A DNA stretch of 64,000 nucleotides from Bacillota bacterium (lineage in GTDB: Bacteria; Bacillota; Clostridia; Oscillospirales; Ruminococcaceae), in contig JAEZTV010000028.1 of NCBI GenBank assembly GCA_023421245.1, forward strand, positions 57,559-121,558, read 5' to 3'. Below the pieces are notes generated by a model. The model did no database searches and had not been told where the DNA came from. It saw only the letters and a program-made list of their open reading frames with translations. The translations under genes and the position numbers were made by a program. Within the stretch, counting starts at the first letter, position 1. Each line of letters starts with the position of its first letter. Of this stretch, positions 43,210-51,738 are shown piece by piece.

Positions 43210-43689
43210 TCATTTATGGTATTTTGTGTTTGCGTTGATGGAGAATGCGCGATAAATCTGCTCAAGCAGCATCACGCGCGAAAGTTGGTGCGCAAACGTC
43301 ATGTCGGACATTGAAAGCCGCAGCTTACACGCCGTTTTCACCGCATCGCTAAGCCCGAACGAGCCGCCGATAATAAACGCAAGCGCACTTGTACCATTTA
43401 CAGTAAGCGAGGATATGTTTGCCGCAAGCTGCTCGCTTGTCATTCGCTGCCCTTCTACACATAATGCAACCGCATATGCGTTCGCGGGCAGTTTTGCCAT
43501 AATACGCGCACCTTCTTCGGCAAGCGCCGCGTCTATCTGTGCCCGGGAGGGACGGTCCGGCAGGCGCGCCTCGGCAATCTCAGCCACTGTGAGCCTGCAA
43601 AACGCGCCAAGCCGTTTTTGATACTCTGCACATGCCGCACGCAGATAGTCTTCTTTAAGCTTGCCCACGCACAAAAGCGTCACATTCAT
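43210..43689 (-). CDS. rlmH: 23S rRNA (pseudouridine1915-N3)-methyltransferase RlmH
   Basis: 159 residues from ATG 43689, the family's usual length. SPOUT knot features: VALCVEGQRMTSEQLA, ALAFIIGGSFGLSDAV and LSMSDMTFAHQLSRVMLLEQIYRA. Methylates position 1915 in helix 69. Adjacent to the YycJ-type gene as in many Firmicutes. Confidence 0.96.
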   Translation of the reverse strand: MNVTLLCVGKLKEDYLRAACAEYQKRLGAFCRLTVAEIAEARLPDRPSRAQIDAALAEEGARIMAKLPANAYAVALCVEGQRMTSEQLAANISSLTVNGTSALAFIIGGSFGLSDAVKTACKLRLSMSDMTFAHQLSRVMLLEQIYRAFSINANTKYHK

Positions 43690-43728
43690 CATAGCGCCGT
43701 ATCCTAACCTTGGTATAAGAATCAATAA

Positions 43729-44520
43729 TCAGAGCAGCATGGGGCGGCTGGGCGCGGAGCGGCTTGCCACCTCGAGCAGGTAATCGGAGCCAAGCTCAAA
43801 CCCGCCGCTTGAAAGCTGCGCCTTTGCCGTTTCCAGCGCAAGCTCGGGCACGTTGTTCTCGCGGCTAAGGTGCGCAAGAAAGAAGCGCGTTGTGCCGTTG
43901 TTTGCAAGGTAACAAAGTTCCTCGGCACAATGGTCGTTGGAAAGGTGCCCCGTTTGACCTAAAATGCGCCGTTTGAGGTAGTAGGGATATCCCCCGCATT
44001 CCAGCATGCGTTTATCGTAATTTGATTCCAGCACTACCAAATCGCTGCCCAGCAGATTTTGGCGTACCTCCTCGGTGACAAAGCCAAGATCAGTTGCGAT
44101 GCAGATGCGTCTGCCGGAGCTTGTGGTAATAGAAAACCCCATACTCTCTGCCGCATCATGCGGGGTGTGAAAGGGGGTTATGTGCATGCCGTCTATGTAT
44201 TGACCCTCGGAGCTGATGACCGACAGCTCGCAATTTGGCGGAAGGCAGTTGTTTTCATCCAAAAAATCAAGTGTTCCGGCTGACGCAAACAGCGGGATTT
44301 TAAAGTGCTTGAGCAGTACCTTCAGCCCTCTGATATGGTCGATGTGCTCATGGGTAATAAATATGGCACGGATGTATTCGATGCTCTGCCCAATGCACTC
44401 CAGTCCGGTTTTGACCGCCTTGCAGCTAACGCCGACATCCACCAGTATTCCGCCATCGCTGTTGCCCACAAAGGTGGAGTTGCCGCTGCTGCCGCTGTAA
44501 AGCGGGCATACCATTGCCAT
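43729..44520 (-). CDS. MBL-fold metallohydrolase, YycJ/WalJ family
   Basis: 263 residues from ATG 44520 (AAAGGATGTG upstream). Metal site ITHEHIDHIRG (HxHxDH), opening SGSSGNSTFVGNSDGGILVDVG, then ATDLGFVTEEV and LESNYDKRML. The family includes DNA 5'-3' exonuclease-like WalJ linked to the WalRK cell-wall regulon; no walRK genes are next to it here. Confidence 0.9.
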   Translation of the reverse strand: MAMVCPLYSGSSGNSTFVGNSDGGILVDVGVSCKAVKTGLECIGQSIEYIRAIFITHEHIDHIRGLKVLLKHFKIPLFASAGTLDFLDENNCLPPNCELSVISSEGQYIDGMHITPFHTPHDAAESMGFSITTSSGRRICIATDLGFVTEEVRQNLLGSDLVVLESNYDKRMLECGGYPYYLKRRILGQTGHLSNDHCAEELCYLANNGTTRFFLAHLSRENNVPELALETAKAQLSSGGFELGSDYLLEVASRSAPSRPMLL

Positions 44521-44551
44521 TCGGGCACATCCTTTCAATGATAGTGTATTG

Positions 44552-44992
44552 CTAGAAGTATTTGATAAAGTTCTTTTGATCTTTGCGATCAGTGTAGCCG
44601 CACGCAAGATAAAAGCGGTGCGCATCCATGCGGTTAAAGCCCGATACAAGGCGTACGCCCTCACAGCCGCAGGCCTTCGCCCAGTCCTCCGCCGCCGTAA
44701 GCAGCGCCTTGCCAACGCCCTTGCCGCGCGCATCTTGAAGTACCGCAAGGGCAAGGATGTTCTTGAGAGGAGGCTGATAGATGCAATCGTAATCAGCCGC
44801 GTGGATATACCCGACTACACGCCCGCCGAATTGCGCTATCAGTATCCTATCGCGTGCTGACGCAAGCACAAGGCTTAGCCGCTTATGCGTCTGCTGTGCG
44901 GGAAAGTCATAGCCGAGTGCAATGCGGTTAATCTCATACAGGGCACCGGCATCCTCCGGCACTGCGGGGCGAATAATAATGTCTGTTTTCAT
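44552..44992 (-). CDS. GNAT family N-acetyltransferase
   Basis: 146 residues from ATG 44992 (AAAGGTGAC upstream). IIIRPAVPEDAGALYEI start, acetyl-CoA loop LQDARGKGVGKALL, and GVRLVSGFNRMDAHRFYLACGY end. Substrate unknown. Downstream of murA2 with a 64-base gap. Confidence 0.88.
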   Translation of the reverse strand: MKTDIIIRPAVPEDAGALYEINRIALGYDFPAQQTHKRLSLVLASARDRILIAQFGGRVVGYIHAADYDCIYQPPLKNILALAVLQDARGKGVGKALLTAAEDWAKACGCEGVRLVSGFNRMDAHRFYLACGYTDRKDQKNFIKYF

Positions 44993-45056
44993 TGCTGTCA
45001 CCTTTTTAAAAACCAAAGGACCAAAGCATCTCGCCCGGTCCTTGTTAGTTGCTGAT

Positions 45057-46343
45057 TTAAAGGGCTGCAGGCAGAACCTCACCGGGGATTTCAATCTTCT
45101 TGATGTCCGCGCCCAGCATACGAAGCTTTTTTTCCATATCTTCGTAGCCGCGCTCCACATGTTGGATATCCTCAATTTCGGTTACGCCTTCTGCCGCGAG
45201 TGCCGCGATTACCAGTGCGGCGCCTGCCCGGAGGTCGGTGGCCTTGACCGGTGCTCCGGTCAGATAGCCTTTGCCTTCCACTACCGCGACCTTGCCGTCC
45301 ACCTGAATGGACGCACCCATGCGGTGCAGCTCGTCCACATAGCGGAAACGGTTATCCCAAACGCCTTCGGTAACAATGCTCGTACCCCGTGCAAGGGTAA
45401 GCAGCGCGGTCATCTGGGGCTGCATATCGGTGGGAAAGCCCGGGTGGGGCAGTGTTTTTACATTGGTGCGCGTAAGCTCGCCTGTGCGCCTGACATGCAC
45501 CGACTCGTCATACTCCGTAATATCCACACCCATCTTGCGCAGCTTGTTGGTGATTGGCTCAAGATGCTTGGGAATAATGTTTTTGACCACGACATCGCCG
45601 CCTGTGGCGGCAGCCGCAACCATATAAGTGCCCGCCTCAATCTGGTCGGGAATAATAGCATAGTTTGCGCCGTGCAGACGCTGGACACCGCGAATCTTAA
45701 TCACATCGGTACCCGCGCCGCGGACATCTGCGCCCATTGAGTTTAAAAAGTTTGCAAGGTCAACGATGTGCGGTTCTTTGGCGGCGTTTTCAATGATGGT
45801 AAGGCCTGCCGCACGAACGGCCGCAAGCATAATGTTCATAGTAGCGCCCACCGAAACAACATCAAGAAACACCGGTGCGCCAAGCAGTGACTGGGAGGAT
45901 ACGCTGACAATACCGCCGCTTACAATTTCGACCTCGGCGCCAAGCGATTCAAAGCCCTTGATATGCTGGTCAATCGGTCTGACACCGAAATAACAGCCGC
46001 CCGGCAGCGGAACCATGGCCTTGCCGAACCGTCCGATGAGTACCCCCAGAAGATAATAAGACGCCCGCAGATGGCGTGCCATATCGTACGAAACAACATG
46101 CGAGTTGATTCTGGTGGTATCAATCTCTACCGTGGTTTTATCCAGATAACGAATTGAAGCGCCCATCTCGTGAAGAATCTTTAGAATGATAGACGTATCG
46201 CGAATATTGGGCACATTTTCAAGGATACAGGGGCCGGCGGCTAAAATAGTTGCCGGAATTATGGCAACCGCGGCATTCTTTGCGCCGCTGACACTAACCT
46301 CGCCTACAAGCGGACTTCCGCCGGTTACTACGAATTTTTCCAA
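45057..46343 (-). CDS. murA: UDP-N-acetylglucosamine 1-carboxyvinyltransferase (MurA, copy 2)
   Basis: 428 residues, TTG start with GGGGAG upstream. Active-site Cys in PLPGGCYFGVRPIDQH; KNAAVAIIPATILAAG at the start; HPGFPTDMQPQMTALLTLARG near 300; ends with ERGYEDMEKKLRMLGA. Second MurA in the window, as in most low-GC Firmicutes. The enzyme at 15006-16265 shares only part of the sequence. Which of the two is the main enzyme cannot be told. Confidence 0.95.
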   Translation of the reverse strand: MEKFVVTGGSPLVGEVSVSGAKNAAVAIIPATILAAGPCILENVPNIRDTSIILKILHEMGASIRYLDKTTVEIDTTRINSHVVSYDMARHLRASYYLLGVLIGRFGKAMVPLPGGCYFGVRPIDQHIKGFESLGAEVEIVSGGIVSVSSQSLLGAPVFLDVVSVGATMNIMLAAVRAAGLTIIENAAKEPHIVDLANFLNSMGADVRGAGTDVIKIRGVQRLHGANYAIIPDQIEAGTYMVAAAATGGDVVVKNIIPKHLEPITNKLRKMGVDITEYDESVHVRRTGELTRTNVKTLPHPGFPTDMQPQMTALLTLARGTSIVTEGVWDNRFRYVDELHRMGASIQVDGKVAVVEGKGYLTGAPVKATDLRAGAALVIAALAAEGVTEIEDIQHVERGYEDMEKKLRMLGADIKKIEIPGEVLPAAL

Positions 46344-46831
46344 TTAGCTGTTCTCCCCTTATAAGCCGTGCAGCAAACAAAGCCGCAACCGCCTGTGATA
46401 ACTGGGAATTGCCGGTTATGGGAACATAAAGTGATAATAATCGACAAATAGACAAACCTACCTTTTTGTATTATACCACTAATGATAATAAAATAAAAGT
46501 GGTATTTAAATTAGTTTTATGTCAATTAAACCACGAAATAAAATTGCGCAAACAATCAACAGTATAGGTAAACCGGCAGCACATTTATGCAGACCTATTC
46601 CAGTTTTTAAAGTTTACAATAAAAATATTGATAGCCGCGTGGATTCCCGCGCGGAGCCCGCATTGCAAGCAGGACGGCTGTTGTTTACATCTGGCCACCG
46701 CGCCGGCGCACGTGCGGCAGGTTTTGCCTGCTGCCCCGAAAACAAGAACTTGTTTTCAGAGTGATAGACGATATCACACAAAACTGCAGGCCTTGCCTTT
46801 AAACAAAGCCTGCAGCAGGTAAAACAATAGA
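46344..46831. other. 488-bp intergenic region with inverted-repeat train
   Basis: The left part (46344-46620) is A+T rich upstream sequence of murA copy 2 and contains TATAAT-like and TTGACA-like words without clean spacing. The right part (46635-46815) holds consecutive inverted repeats: CCGCG/CGCGG, the palindrome GCGCCGGCGC (46700), GCAGG/CCTGC (46717-46731), GAAAACAAG-AA-CTTGTTTTC (46738-46757), GTGATA/TATCAC (46761-46777), CTGCAGGC/GCCTGCAG (46784-46815). Short open frames here look accidental. Confidence 0.6.
46784..46815 (-). terminator. Hairpin after the M23/LysM gene (probable terminator)
   Basis: CTGCAGGC / GCCTGCAG stem with a 16-base loop, 17 bases past the stop. On the - strand it is followed by TTTTGTG. 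Confidence 0.6.
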
Positions 46832-48610
46832 CTAATAATAACGCATCGGGTTCATATAACGGCCATTAACCCTAATCTCAAAGTGGAGGTGTGTGCCGGT
46901 AACATTACCGGTACGGCCCATCAGGCCAATGGTATCACCCTTACTTACCTTTTGCCCATACGAGACGTAACGCTTGCTCAGATGAGCATACAGCGTCTGG
47001 GTGCCGTTGCCGTGGTCAATCATAACATGGTTGCCATAGCCGCGCGCATTGGTTTTTGCAATAACAACTACGCCCGCATCGGCCGCTACAATCTGCGCGC
47101 CGTGATAAAGCGTAATATCGGTACCGGTGTGACCCACATAGCCCTGGAAGCCGCACGATACGCTGCCGCCGCCGACCACAGGCCACATAAAACGTCCTGT
47201 GCCGACACTGCTTGTACCGCCGCCGCTGGAAACCTTAATCTCCTTGGTACCTACGGTCACCTGCTCGTTAACAGGCTCTTCAATCACACGGGTGCTGAGA
47301 ATCTCTTTTTCGGCCTCAACGCCGTCAATAAGCGTTACCTGGGCGGTAACCTCCTGAATGCCATTGACGCCCTTTTTGGTAATTTTAGTGTAACCGCGCG
47401 TGTAGCTGCTGCTCTTGTTCTGAACCACCTCATAAGGGAGCGCATCCTCGTAAACAATGGTTTTGGTAACCTTAATTGGAAGGAATGGCTCCGCTTGCGA
47501 AACGGTAATGGACTGCCCCGGCAGTAAGGATTTATCAATACCGGGGTTTATCAGCAGCAGATCGCTTACACTAACACCTACCGTTTGTGCAATCTTCCAC
47601 GGGCTGTCGCCTTCCTGCACGGTGTAGGTCTTTTCACCTTCCACCTCAGAGGTGATGAGGCTCTTAATATCTTCCGGTTCTTTTACCGTAGTTTGCGGGT
47701 ACAGGCCGTCCACAAGCTTTACCGATTGTAAAAAGGAAACCTTCTCGGTCGGCTCGCCGGTTCTTGTGGCATCAAGCAGGCCATCAAGCGCCTGCTTTAG
47801 TGACGCCCTGTCGTAGGTGGCGCCGTAAAACTGCTCGTCGATATATAGACCAGACGCTTCCACGATAACACTGTTGGACGCCATAATCAACTCGTCACAG
47901 AGTTGCGCTACGGTAGATAATTCGGTTTCTTCCACCACAGCAATCCTGTAGGTAGGAATGGTGTAGATAGGTTCCGCCGATGTGTCTGACACAATACGGC
48001 CGTGCATCATCTTTTCCGCCTGATTAAACTCGGCCTCGGAGGTAATATATCCGAGCGTTTTTCCATCGCACTCTACCTCAAGCCCAAAGGTCAGGTCGGA
48101 GAAAAACCTAATGGTCATAACGAGGAATAAAACGCCAAGCACCGGCGCGACATAATGGGATAATCCCACCAGACAACGCAGGATATGCAGGCCTCCTCGT
48201 TTTGTGCAGCTTGCGCATTCACATACGGCATGCCACATACCCTTTTTCCGTTTTTCTTTTATGCGCTTGATTGAGCGGCTTAATTTGTTTGAGAAGCTAA
48301 CAAACGGGTCTAAAACCATCTCCGCGGCATGCAGCAAGTATGCCACAATGCGCTTGCGAACAGTTGTGCTGCGGAAAAGTCTCCATACCTTACTGTTGTG
48401 CACAGAAAAACGCAGGTTGCGCTTATAACGCTTCATGGTGCGCATAAACTGGATGCCAACATAGTAGCAGATTCTATATAGTCTGGTAAACAGCTTGCTA
48501 AGCTCTTGCAGAACAAATGGAGAAATTACTTCTTTCCGTGTTCCCCCAAATACGATTGGCGTTCCTTTTATAGGGGCGCCGGTGTCGTTTGCGAGTGCCA
48601 CTTGCATCAA
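46832..48610 (-). CDS. M23 endopeptidase with LysM and G5 domains (cell-wall/sporulation type)
   Basis: 592 residues; TTG 48610 or ATG 48607 after AAGGAG. Long basic N-terminus, one membrane helix (~YVAPVLGVLFLVMTIRFF), an extracellular region, LysM (TYTVQEGDSPWKIAQTVGVS), a G5 domain (YEVVQNKSSSYTRGYTKITK to VTVGTKEI), and a C-terminal M23 domain. Zinc residues are in GHTGTDI and GTHLHFEIR. Membrane-tethered hydrolase for peptidoglycan peptides. The layout resembles clostridial wall-remodelling and SpoIIQ-type proteins, but SpoIIQ itself is shorter. Confidence 0.9.
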   Translation of the reverse strand: MMQVALANDTGAPIKGTPIVFGGTRKEVISPFVLQELSKLFTRLYRICYYVGIQFMRTMKRYKRNLRFSVHNSKVWRLFRSTTVRKRIVAYLLHAAEMVLDPFVSFSNKLSRSIKRIKEKRKKGMWHAVCECASCTKRGGLHILRCLVGLSHYVAPVLGVLFLVMTIRFFSDLTFGLEVECDGKTLGYITSEAEFNQAEKMMHGRIVSDTSAEPIYTIPTYRIAVVEETELSTVAQLCDELIMASNSVIVEASGLYIDEQFYGATYDRASLKQALDGLLDATRTGEPTEKVSFLQSVKLVDGLYPQTTVKEPEDIKSLITSEVEGEKTYTVQEGDSPWKIAQTVGVSVSDLLLINPGIDKSLLPGQSITVSQAEPFLPIKVTKTIVYEDALPYEVVQNKSSSYTRGYTKITKKGVNGIQEVTAQVTLIDGVEAEKEILSTRVIEEPVNEQVTVGTKEIKVSSGGGTSSVGTGRFMWPVVGGGSVSCGFQGYVGHTGTDITLYHGAQIVAADAGVVVIAKTNARGYGNHVMIDHGNGTQTLYAHLSKRYVSYGQKVSKGDTIGLMGRTGNVTGTHLHFEIRVNGRYMNPMRYY

Positions 48611-48721
48611 CTCCTTAATTTTTCGGCATAAAAGGCCGCTTTACATACCGGCCTTGGCAGCTGTGCGCCATATGCAAACAGCATTACCGAAAAACAGAAT
48701 TACAATTTCGTGGATACACCT
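48611..48721 (-). promoter_or_regulatory. Leader of the M23/LysM gene with a terminator-like hairpin
   Basis: On the - strand the leader contains AAGGCCG-10 bases-CGGCCTTTT about 20 bases ahead of the ribosome site. It could act as an attenuator or simply be a stem. No riboswitch class recognised. Confidence 0.4.
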
Positions 48722-48749
48722 ATTATACACACCGAAGCTAAAATTTCAA
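48722..48749 (-). promoter_or_regulatory. Sigma-A type promoter of the M23/LysM gene
   Basis: On the - strand: TTGAAA (48744-48749), 16-base spacer, TATAAT (48722-48727). The remainder of 48750-49023 shows no gene or clear signal. Confidence 0.8.
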
Positions 48750-49023
48750 GTCTTTACTGCACTTGTATACGAATTTGTAACATCTCGTTTACATCTTATG
48801 GGAATTAATTGGAGGTATTACCTTTTAAAAGTAGTATTTTGACCGCAATAAATCAGTGCTCCCACATAATATTATATGCTTTTACTGCCATCATATGCCA
48901 ATGGGTTGTCCAAACTATGCATTGTAAACAAACAGAAAAAGTGACACCTTTATTATTCCAATTAATTGCGCTGTTTTACATGGGATATTTTTCATTCAAA
49001 ACAGCGGCCGACAATGCTACTGG

Positions 49024-49746
49024 CTACAGCACCTTGGACAAGAACTCCTTTAGTCGGTCATTTCTCGGGTTGCCGAAGAACTGCGCAGGAGGGGCTTGCT
49101 CAAGCACCAGACCCTCATCCATAAACAACACACGGGTGGCAACCTCTTTTGCAAAACCCATCTCGTGGGTAACGACTACCATCGTCATTCCGTCGTGTAC
49201 CAGTTCGCGCATAACCTCTAAAACCTCGCCGACCATTTCGGGGTCAAGCGCGGAAGTGGGCTCGTCAAACAGCATGACCTCGGGGTTCATCGCAAGCGCG
49301 CGTACGATGGCGATGCGCTGCTTCTGGCCGCCCGAGAGCTGGTTGGGGTAGGCATCCGCCTTTTCGGTAAGCCCGATGCGCTCCAGAAGCCGCAGGGCTT
49401 GGGCCTTTGCTTCCTCTGGGGTTTTCAGCTTAAGCTTTATAGGAGCGAGCATAATATTATCAATAACGCTAAGGTGCGGAAAAAGATTAAACTGCTGAAA
49501 CACCATGCCCATCTTGCGGCGCAGGTGGTTGATGTCCGCATCGGGGGCGGTAATTTTCTGATCCCCAAACCATATCTCGCCGCCGGTAGGGATCTCCAAA
49601 AGATTCAGGCAGCGTAAAAAGGTGCTTTTGCCCGAGCCGGACGGCCCGACCACCACAATCTTTTCGCCGCGCTCGATAGTGATATCGATACCGCGCAGCA
49701 CGTTGTTGTCACCAAAGGATTTTTGCAGATTCTTAACGGTTATCAC
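49024..49746 (-). CDS. Polar amino acid ABC transporter ATPase (GlnQ/ArtM type)
   Basis: 240 residues from GTG 49746 (AAGGAGG 10 bases upstream); a TTG 9 bases earlier is the alternative. Walker A GPSGSGKSTFLRCLN, signature LSGGQKQRIAIVRALA, Walker B VMLFDEPTSALD, VTHEMGFAKEV. Energises import by the permease at 49733-50419 and binding protein at 50799-51557. Confidence 0.95.
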   Translation of the reverse strand: MITVKNLQKSFGDNNVLRGIDITIERGEKIVVVGPSGSGKSTFLRCLNLLEIPTGGEIWFGDQKITAPDADINHLRRKMGMVFQQFNLFPHLSVIDNIMLAPIKLKLKTPEEAKAQALRLLERIGLTEKADAYPNQLSGGQKQRIAIVRALAMNPEVMLFDEPTSALDPEMVGEVLEVMRELVHDGMTMVVVTHEMGFAKEVATRVLFMDEGLVLEQAPPAQFFGNPRNDRLKEFLSKVL

Positions 49747-50419
49747 CCTTTGCAAGCCTCCTTTCCAGTCTCTTTTGTACCGCGGTCATGCCGACAACCA
49801 GCAGCAGGTAGATTCCTGCCACAAGAAAGAGGGGCAGGCCGTTAAAGGTTCTTCCTCGTATACCATCGGCAATTTTAGTTAGCTCGCGAACGGCAATTGC
49901 GCCTGCAATTGAGGTTTCTTTCACCAGTACAATAAATTCGTTAAACAGCGCAGGCAATATATTTTTGACCGCCTGCGGCAGGATAATGAGCGACATGGTC
50001 TGCGAATTTCCAAGACCAAGGCTTCTGCCCGCCTCGTACTGCCCTCTATCCACCGACTGGATGCCCGAGCGGATAATCTCGGCGACATAGGCGCCCGAGT
50101 TGATGCCAAACCCAATGAATGCAACCGGCAGTCCATTTGTCGTGGCGGTAAAAACCACGGTGTAAAGAATTAGAAGCTGCAGCATCATAGGAGTTCCGCG
50201 GATGACAGTGATATAAAGGTCACACAGCTTCTCGAACAACCATAGCTTTTTGTTGGTGACCGCAAAGTACTTAATAAGCGCCACAAAGGTACCAATAGCA
50301 ACGCCAATACACACTGCCACAACCGAGATTAAAATCGTTTTACCCAGGCCTTCAAAATACATAAGCCAACGGTTTTCAGCAATAATGGCTCCGTATAAAT
50401 CTTGTAAGAATTTGTCCAT
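49733..50419 (-). CDS. Polar amino acid ABC transporter permease
   Basis: 228 residues, five membrane helices. HisM/ArtQ-type features: KTILISVVAVCIGVAIGTFVAL, VIRGTPMMLQLLILYTVVF and the EAA loop EAGRSLGLGNSQTMSLIILPQAVKNILPAL. Overlaps the ATPase gene. Separated from the binding-protein gene by the hairpin train. Confidence 0.94.
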   Translation of the reverse strand: MDKFLQDLYGAIIAENRWLMYFEGLGKTILISVVAVCIGVAIGTFVALIKYFAVTNKKLWLFEKLCDLYITVIRGTPMMLQLLILYTVVFTATTNGLPVAFIGFGINSGAYVAEIIRSGIQSVDRGQYEAGRSLGLGNSQTMSLIILPQAVKNILPALFNEFIVLVKETSIAGAIAVRELTKIADGIRGRTFNGLPLFLVAGIYLLLVVGMTAVQKRLERRLAKGDNR

Positions 50420-50798
50420 TCGTCTTCCTGTGCCTTTCCAGCGGCATAGCCATGCGCACTGCCGCTAATAACATTGTTGTGTCGTATGGTCAATTAACCT
50501 GAAAACCGTTCCGGTTTTCAGTCAGAAGGCATAGCCTTCTGATGCACCAAAGGGCACACAACCAACTATGTACTCGAATGAATTTGCCCTTTGGGCGATT
50601 GCGCGAATTTACCGTGTAACTTAAAAAGCGGGTCACTTTTTAAGTTCATTGAGTATAATACCCTTGTTGTAAAACGGCGCAGCCATGAGAAAACAAATCG
50701 CACTCTCATACCGCGGTTACGCCGTTTTACAACAAGCCATAGCGGACTAAGCACCCGCTATGGCTCGTATTTAGAGTTAGTCAGTTCGCTAGAAAGGC
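50420..50798. other. Intercistronic region of the amino acid ABC operon (379 bp)
   Basis: No gene. It is almost filled by the six-hairpin train described for 50499-50764. Short open frames on both strands here are by-products of the inverted repeats. Confidence 0.8.
50499..50764. repeat. Train of six consecutive inverted repeats
   Basis: Six separate perfect stems in 266 bases: (1) CTGAAAACCG/CGGTTTTCAG 50499-50521; (2) TCAGAAGGC/GCCTTCTGA 50522-50542; (3) CCAAAGGGCA/TGCCCTTTGG 50547-50594; (4) AACTTAAAAAG/CTTTTTAAGTT 50618-50646; (5) a 17-bp stem, CTTGTTGTAAAACGGCG and complement, 50663-50736; (6) GCCATAGCGG/CCGCTATGGC 50736-50764. They abut or nearly abut, and none share sequence. Located between binding-protein and permease genes of one operon. 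Confidence 0.85.
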
Positions 50799-51557
50799 TT
50801 ACGCAAGCGCCATATGCTTTACAATCACCCGGTCGATGGTGCCGTTCTCAATCAGCTTCTGAAGAATGGCATTTACGGCGGCCATCAAGTCTTCCTGCCC
50901 CTTCTGCACCGCGATGGCGTAGCTCTCCTCGGTCAGCGCTTCGGGCAGAACCTCCAGCACGCCGTTCGAGTTTGCGGCAATGGCTTCTGCGGGGAGCTTA
51001 TCGATAATAACCGCATCGCATTTGCCGCTGGAAAGCGCAGAACCCGCCTCAATGCCGCTTTTAAAACGGAGCACCTCTTTTGCCGCAATATCGTCGCTAG
51101 CATAGAAGTCGCCGGTTGTGGCCTCCTGAACCGCGATGGTCAGACCGTCAAGATTATCCGAGGTAATGCCGCTGCCGCTTTTGATAATAACATGCTGCGC
51201 GCTCTGGACATATTCGATTGAAAAGTCGATTTGCTCCAGACGGTCGGGTCTGATAGTCAGGCCCGCGAGGGCCACATCTGCCTTGCCGGTCTTTACCGAC
51301 TCAACGAGAAGGTCGAAGTTCATGTCAACGACCTCAAGCTCAACGCCGAGTTCATCCGCAATCGCCTGTGCAACGTCAATGTCAACGCCCGCAGGTTTGC
51401 CGTCCAATATGTACTCAAACGGAGGGAACGCGGCGTTGGTTACCATAACAAGCTTACCCGCTTTTTTGATCGAATCCATTCTGTTGGTGGGACCACATCC
51501 GGTTAACGCAAAGGTAAACAACAAAACAAACGCTAAAACAAGAGCAATCTTCTTCAT
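50799..51557 (-). CDS. Amino acid ABC transporter substrate-binding lipoprotein
   Basis: 252 residues. Lipoprotein signal with lipobox LTGCG near residue 21. Class 3 solute-binding fold: VMVTNAAFPPFEYILDGKPAGVDIDVAQAIADELG, DVALAGLTIRPDRLEQIDFS, KCDAVIIDKLPAEAIAA. Anchored outside the membrane, it captures an amino acid for the permease. ARG-box-like sites upstream point to arginine or a related basic amino acid. Confidence 0.94.
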   Translation of the reverse strand: MKKIALVLAFVLLFTFALTGCGPTNRMDSIKKAGKLVMVTNAAFPPFEYILDGKPAGVDIDVAQAIADELGVELEVVDMNFDLLVESVKTGKADVALAGLTIRPDRLEQIDFSIEYVQSAQHVIIKSGSGITSDNLDGLTIAVQEATTGDFYASDDIAAKEVLRFKSGIEAGSALSSGKCDAVIIDKLPAEAIAANSNGVLEVLPEALTEESYAIAVQKGQEDLMAAVNAILQKLIENGTIDRVIVKHMALA

Positions 51558-51611
51558 GTTTTTCTCCTCACAATACAGTTAAATTACCTGCCGATTGCAG
51601 GCTATAGAAAG

Positions 51612-51639
51612 ATTATACACGATTTCTCGCATTGTTCAA
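51612..51639 (-). promoter_or_regulatory. Sigma-A type promoter of the amino acid ABC operon
   Basis: On the - strand: TTGAAC (51634-51639), 16-base spacer, TATAAT (51612-51617). Confidence 0.8.
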
Positions 51640-51648
51640 TAGGTATAA

Positions 51649-51724
51649 TGCATAATTATTCTTTTATTTTGCATATTTATCGCCATGTATCCACAAATAA
51701 TAGATTTTATTGCATAATAATCCA
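51649..51724 (-). promoter_or_regulatory. Three ARG-box-like sites (candidate ArgR/AhrC operators)
   Basis: TGCATAATTATTCT (51649-51662), TGCATATTTATCGC (51670-51683) and TGCATAATAATCCA (51711-51724) fit the half-palindromic ARG-box pattern TGNATAWWWATNCA to different degrees; the third fits fully. The first two start 21 bp apart, the usual pitch of paired ARG boxes. They lie just upstream of the promoter. Confidence 0.5.
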
Positions 51725-51738
51725 AGGTGTAATGCGAT

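Noticed and set aside
46519..46822. Two overlapping + strand open frames of 64-81 codons
   Set aside because: They run through the inverted repeats, lack good ribosome sites and have odd composition; no family resemblance.
48809..49351. 180-codon + strand open frame near the ABC ATPase
   Set aside because: Most of it is antisense to the conserved ATPase signature and Walker B region.
50499..50764. Hairpin-rich region as a CRISPR array or integron attC cluster
   Set aside because: The stems do not share a common repeat sequence, have no fixed period and no cassette genes or integrase nearby.
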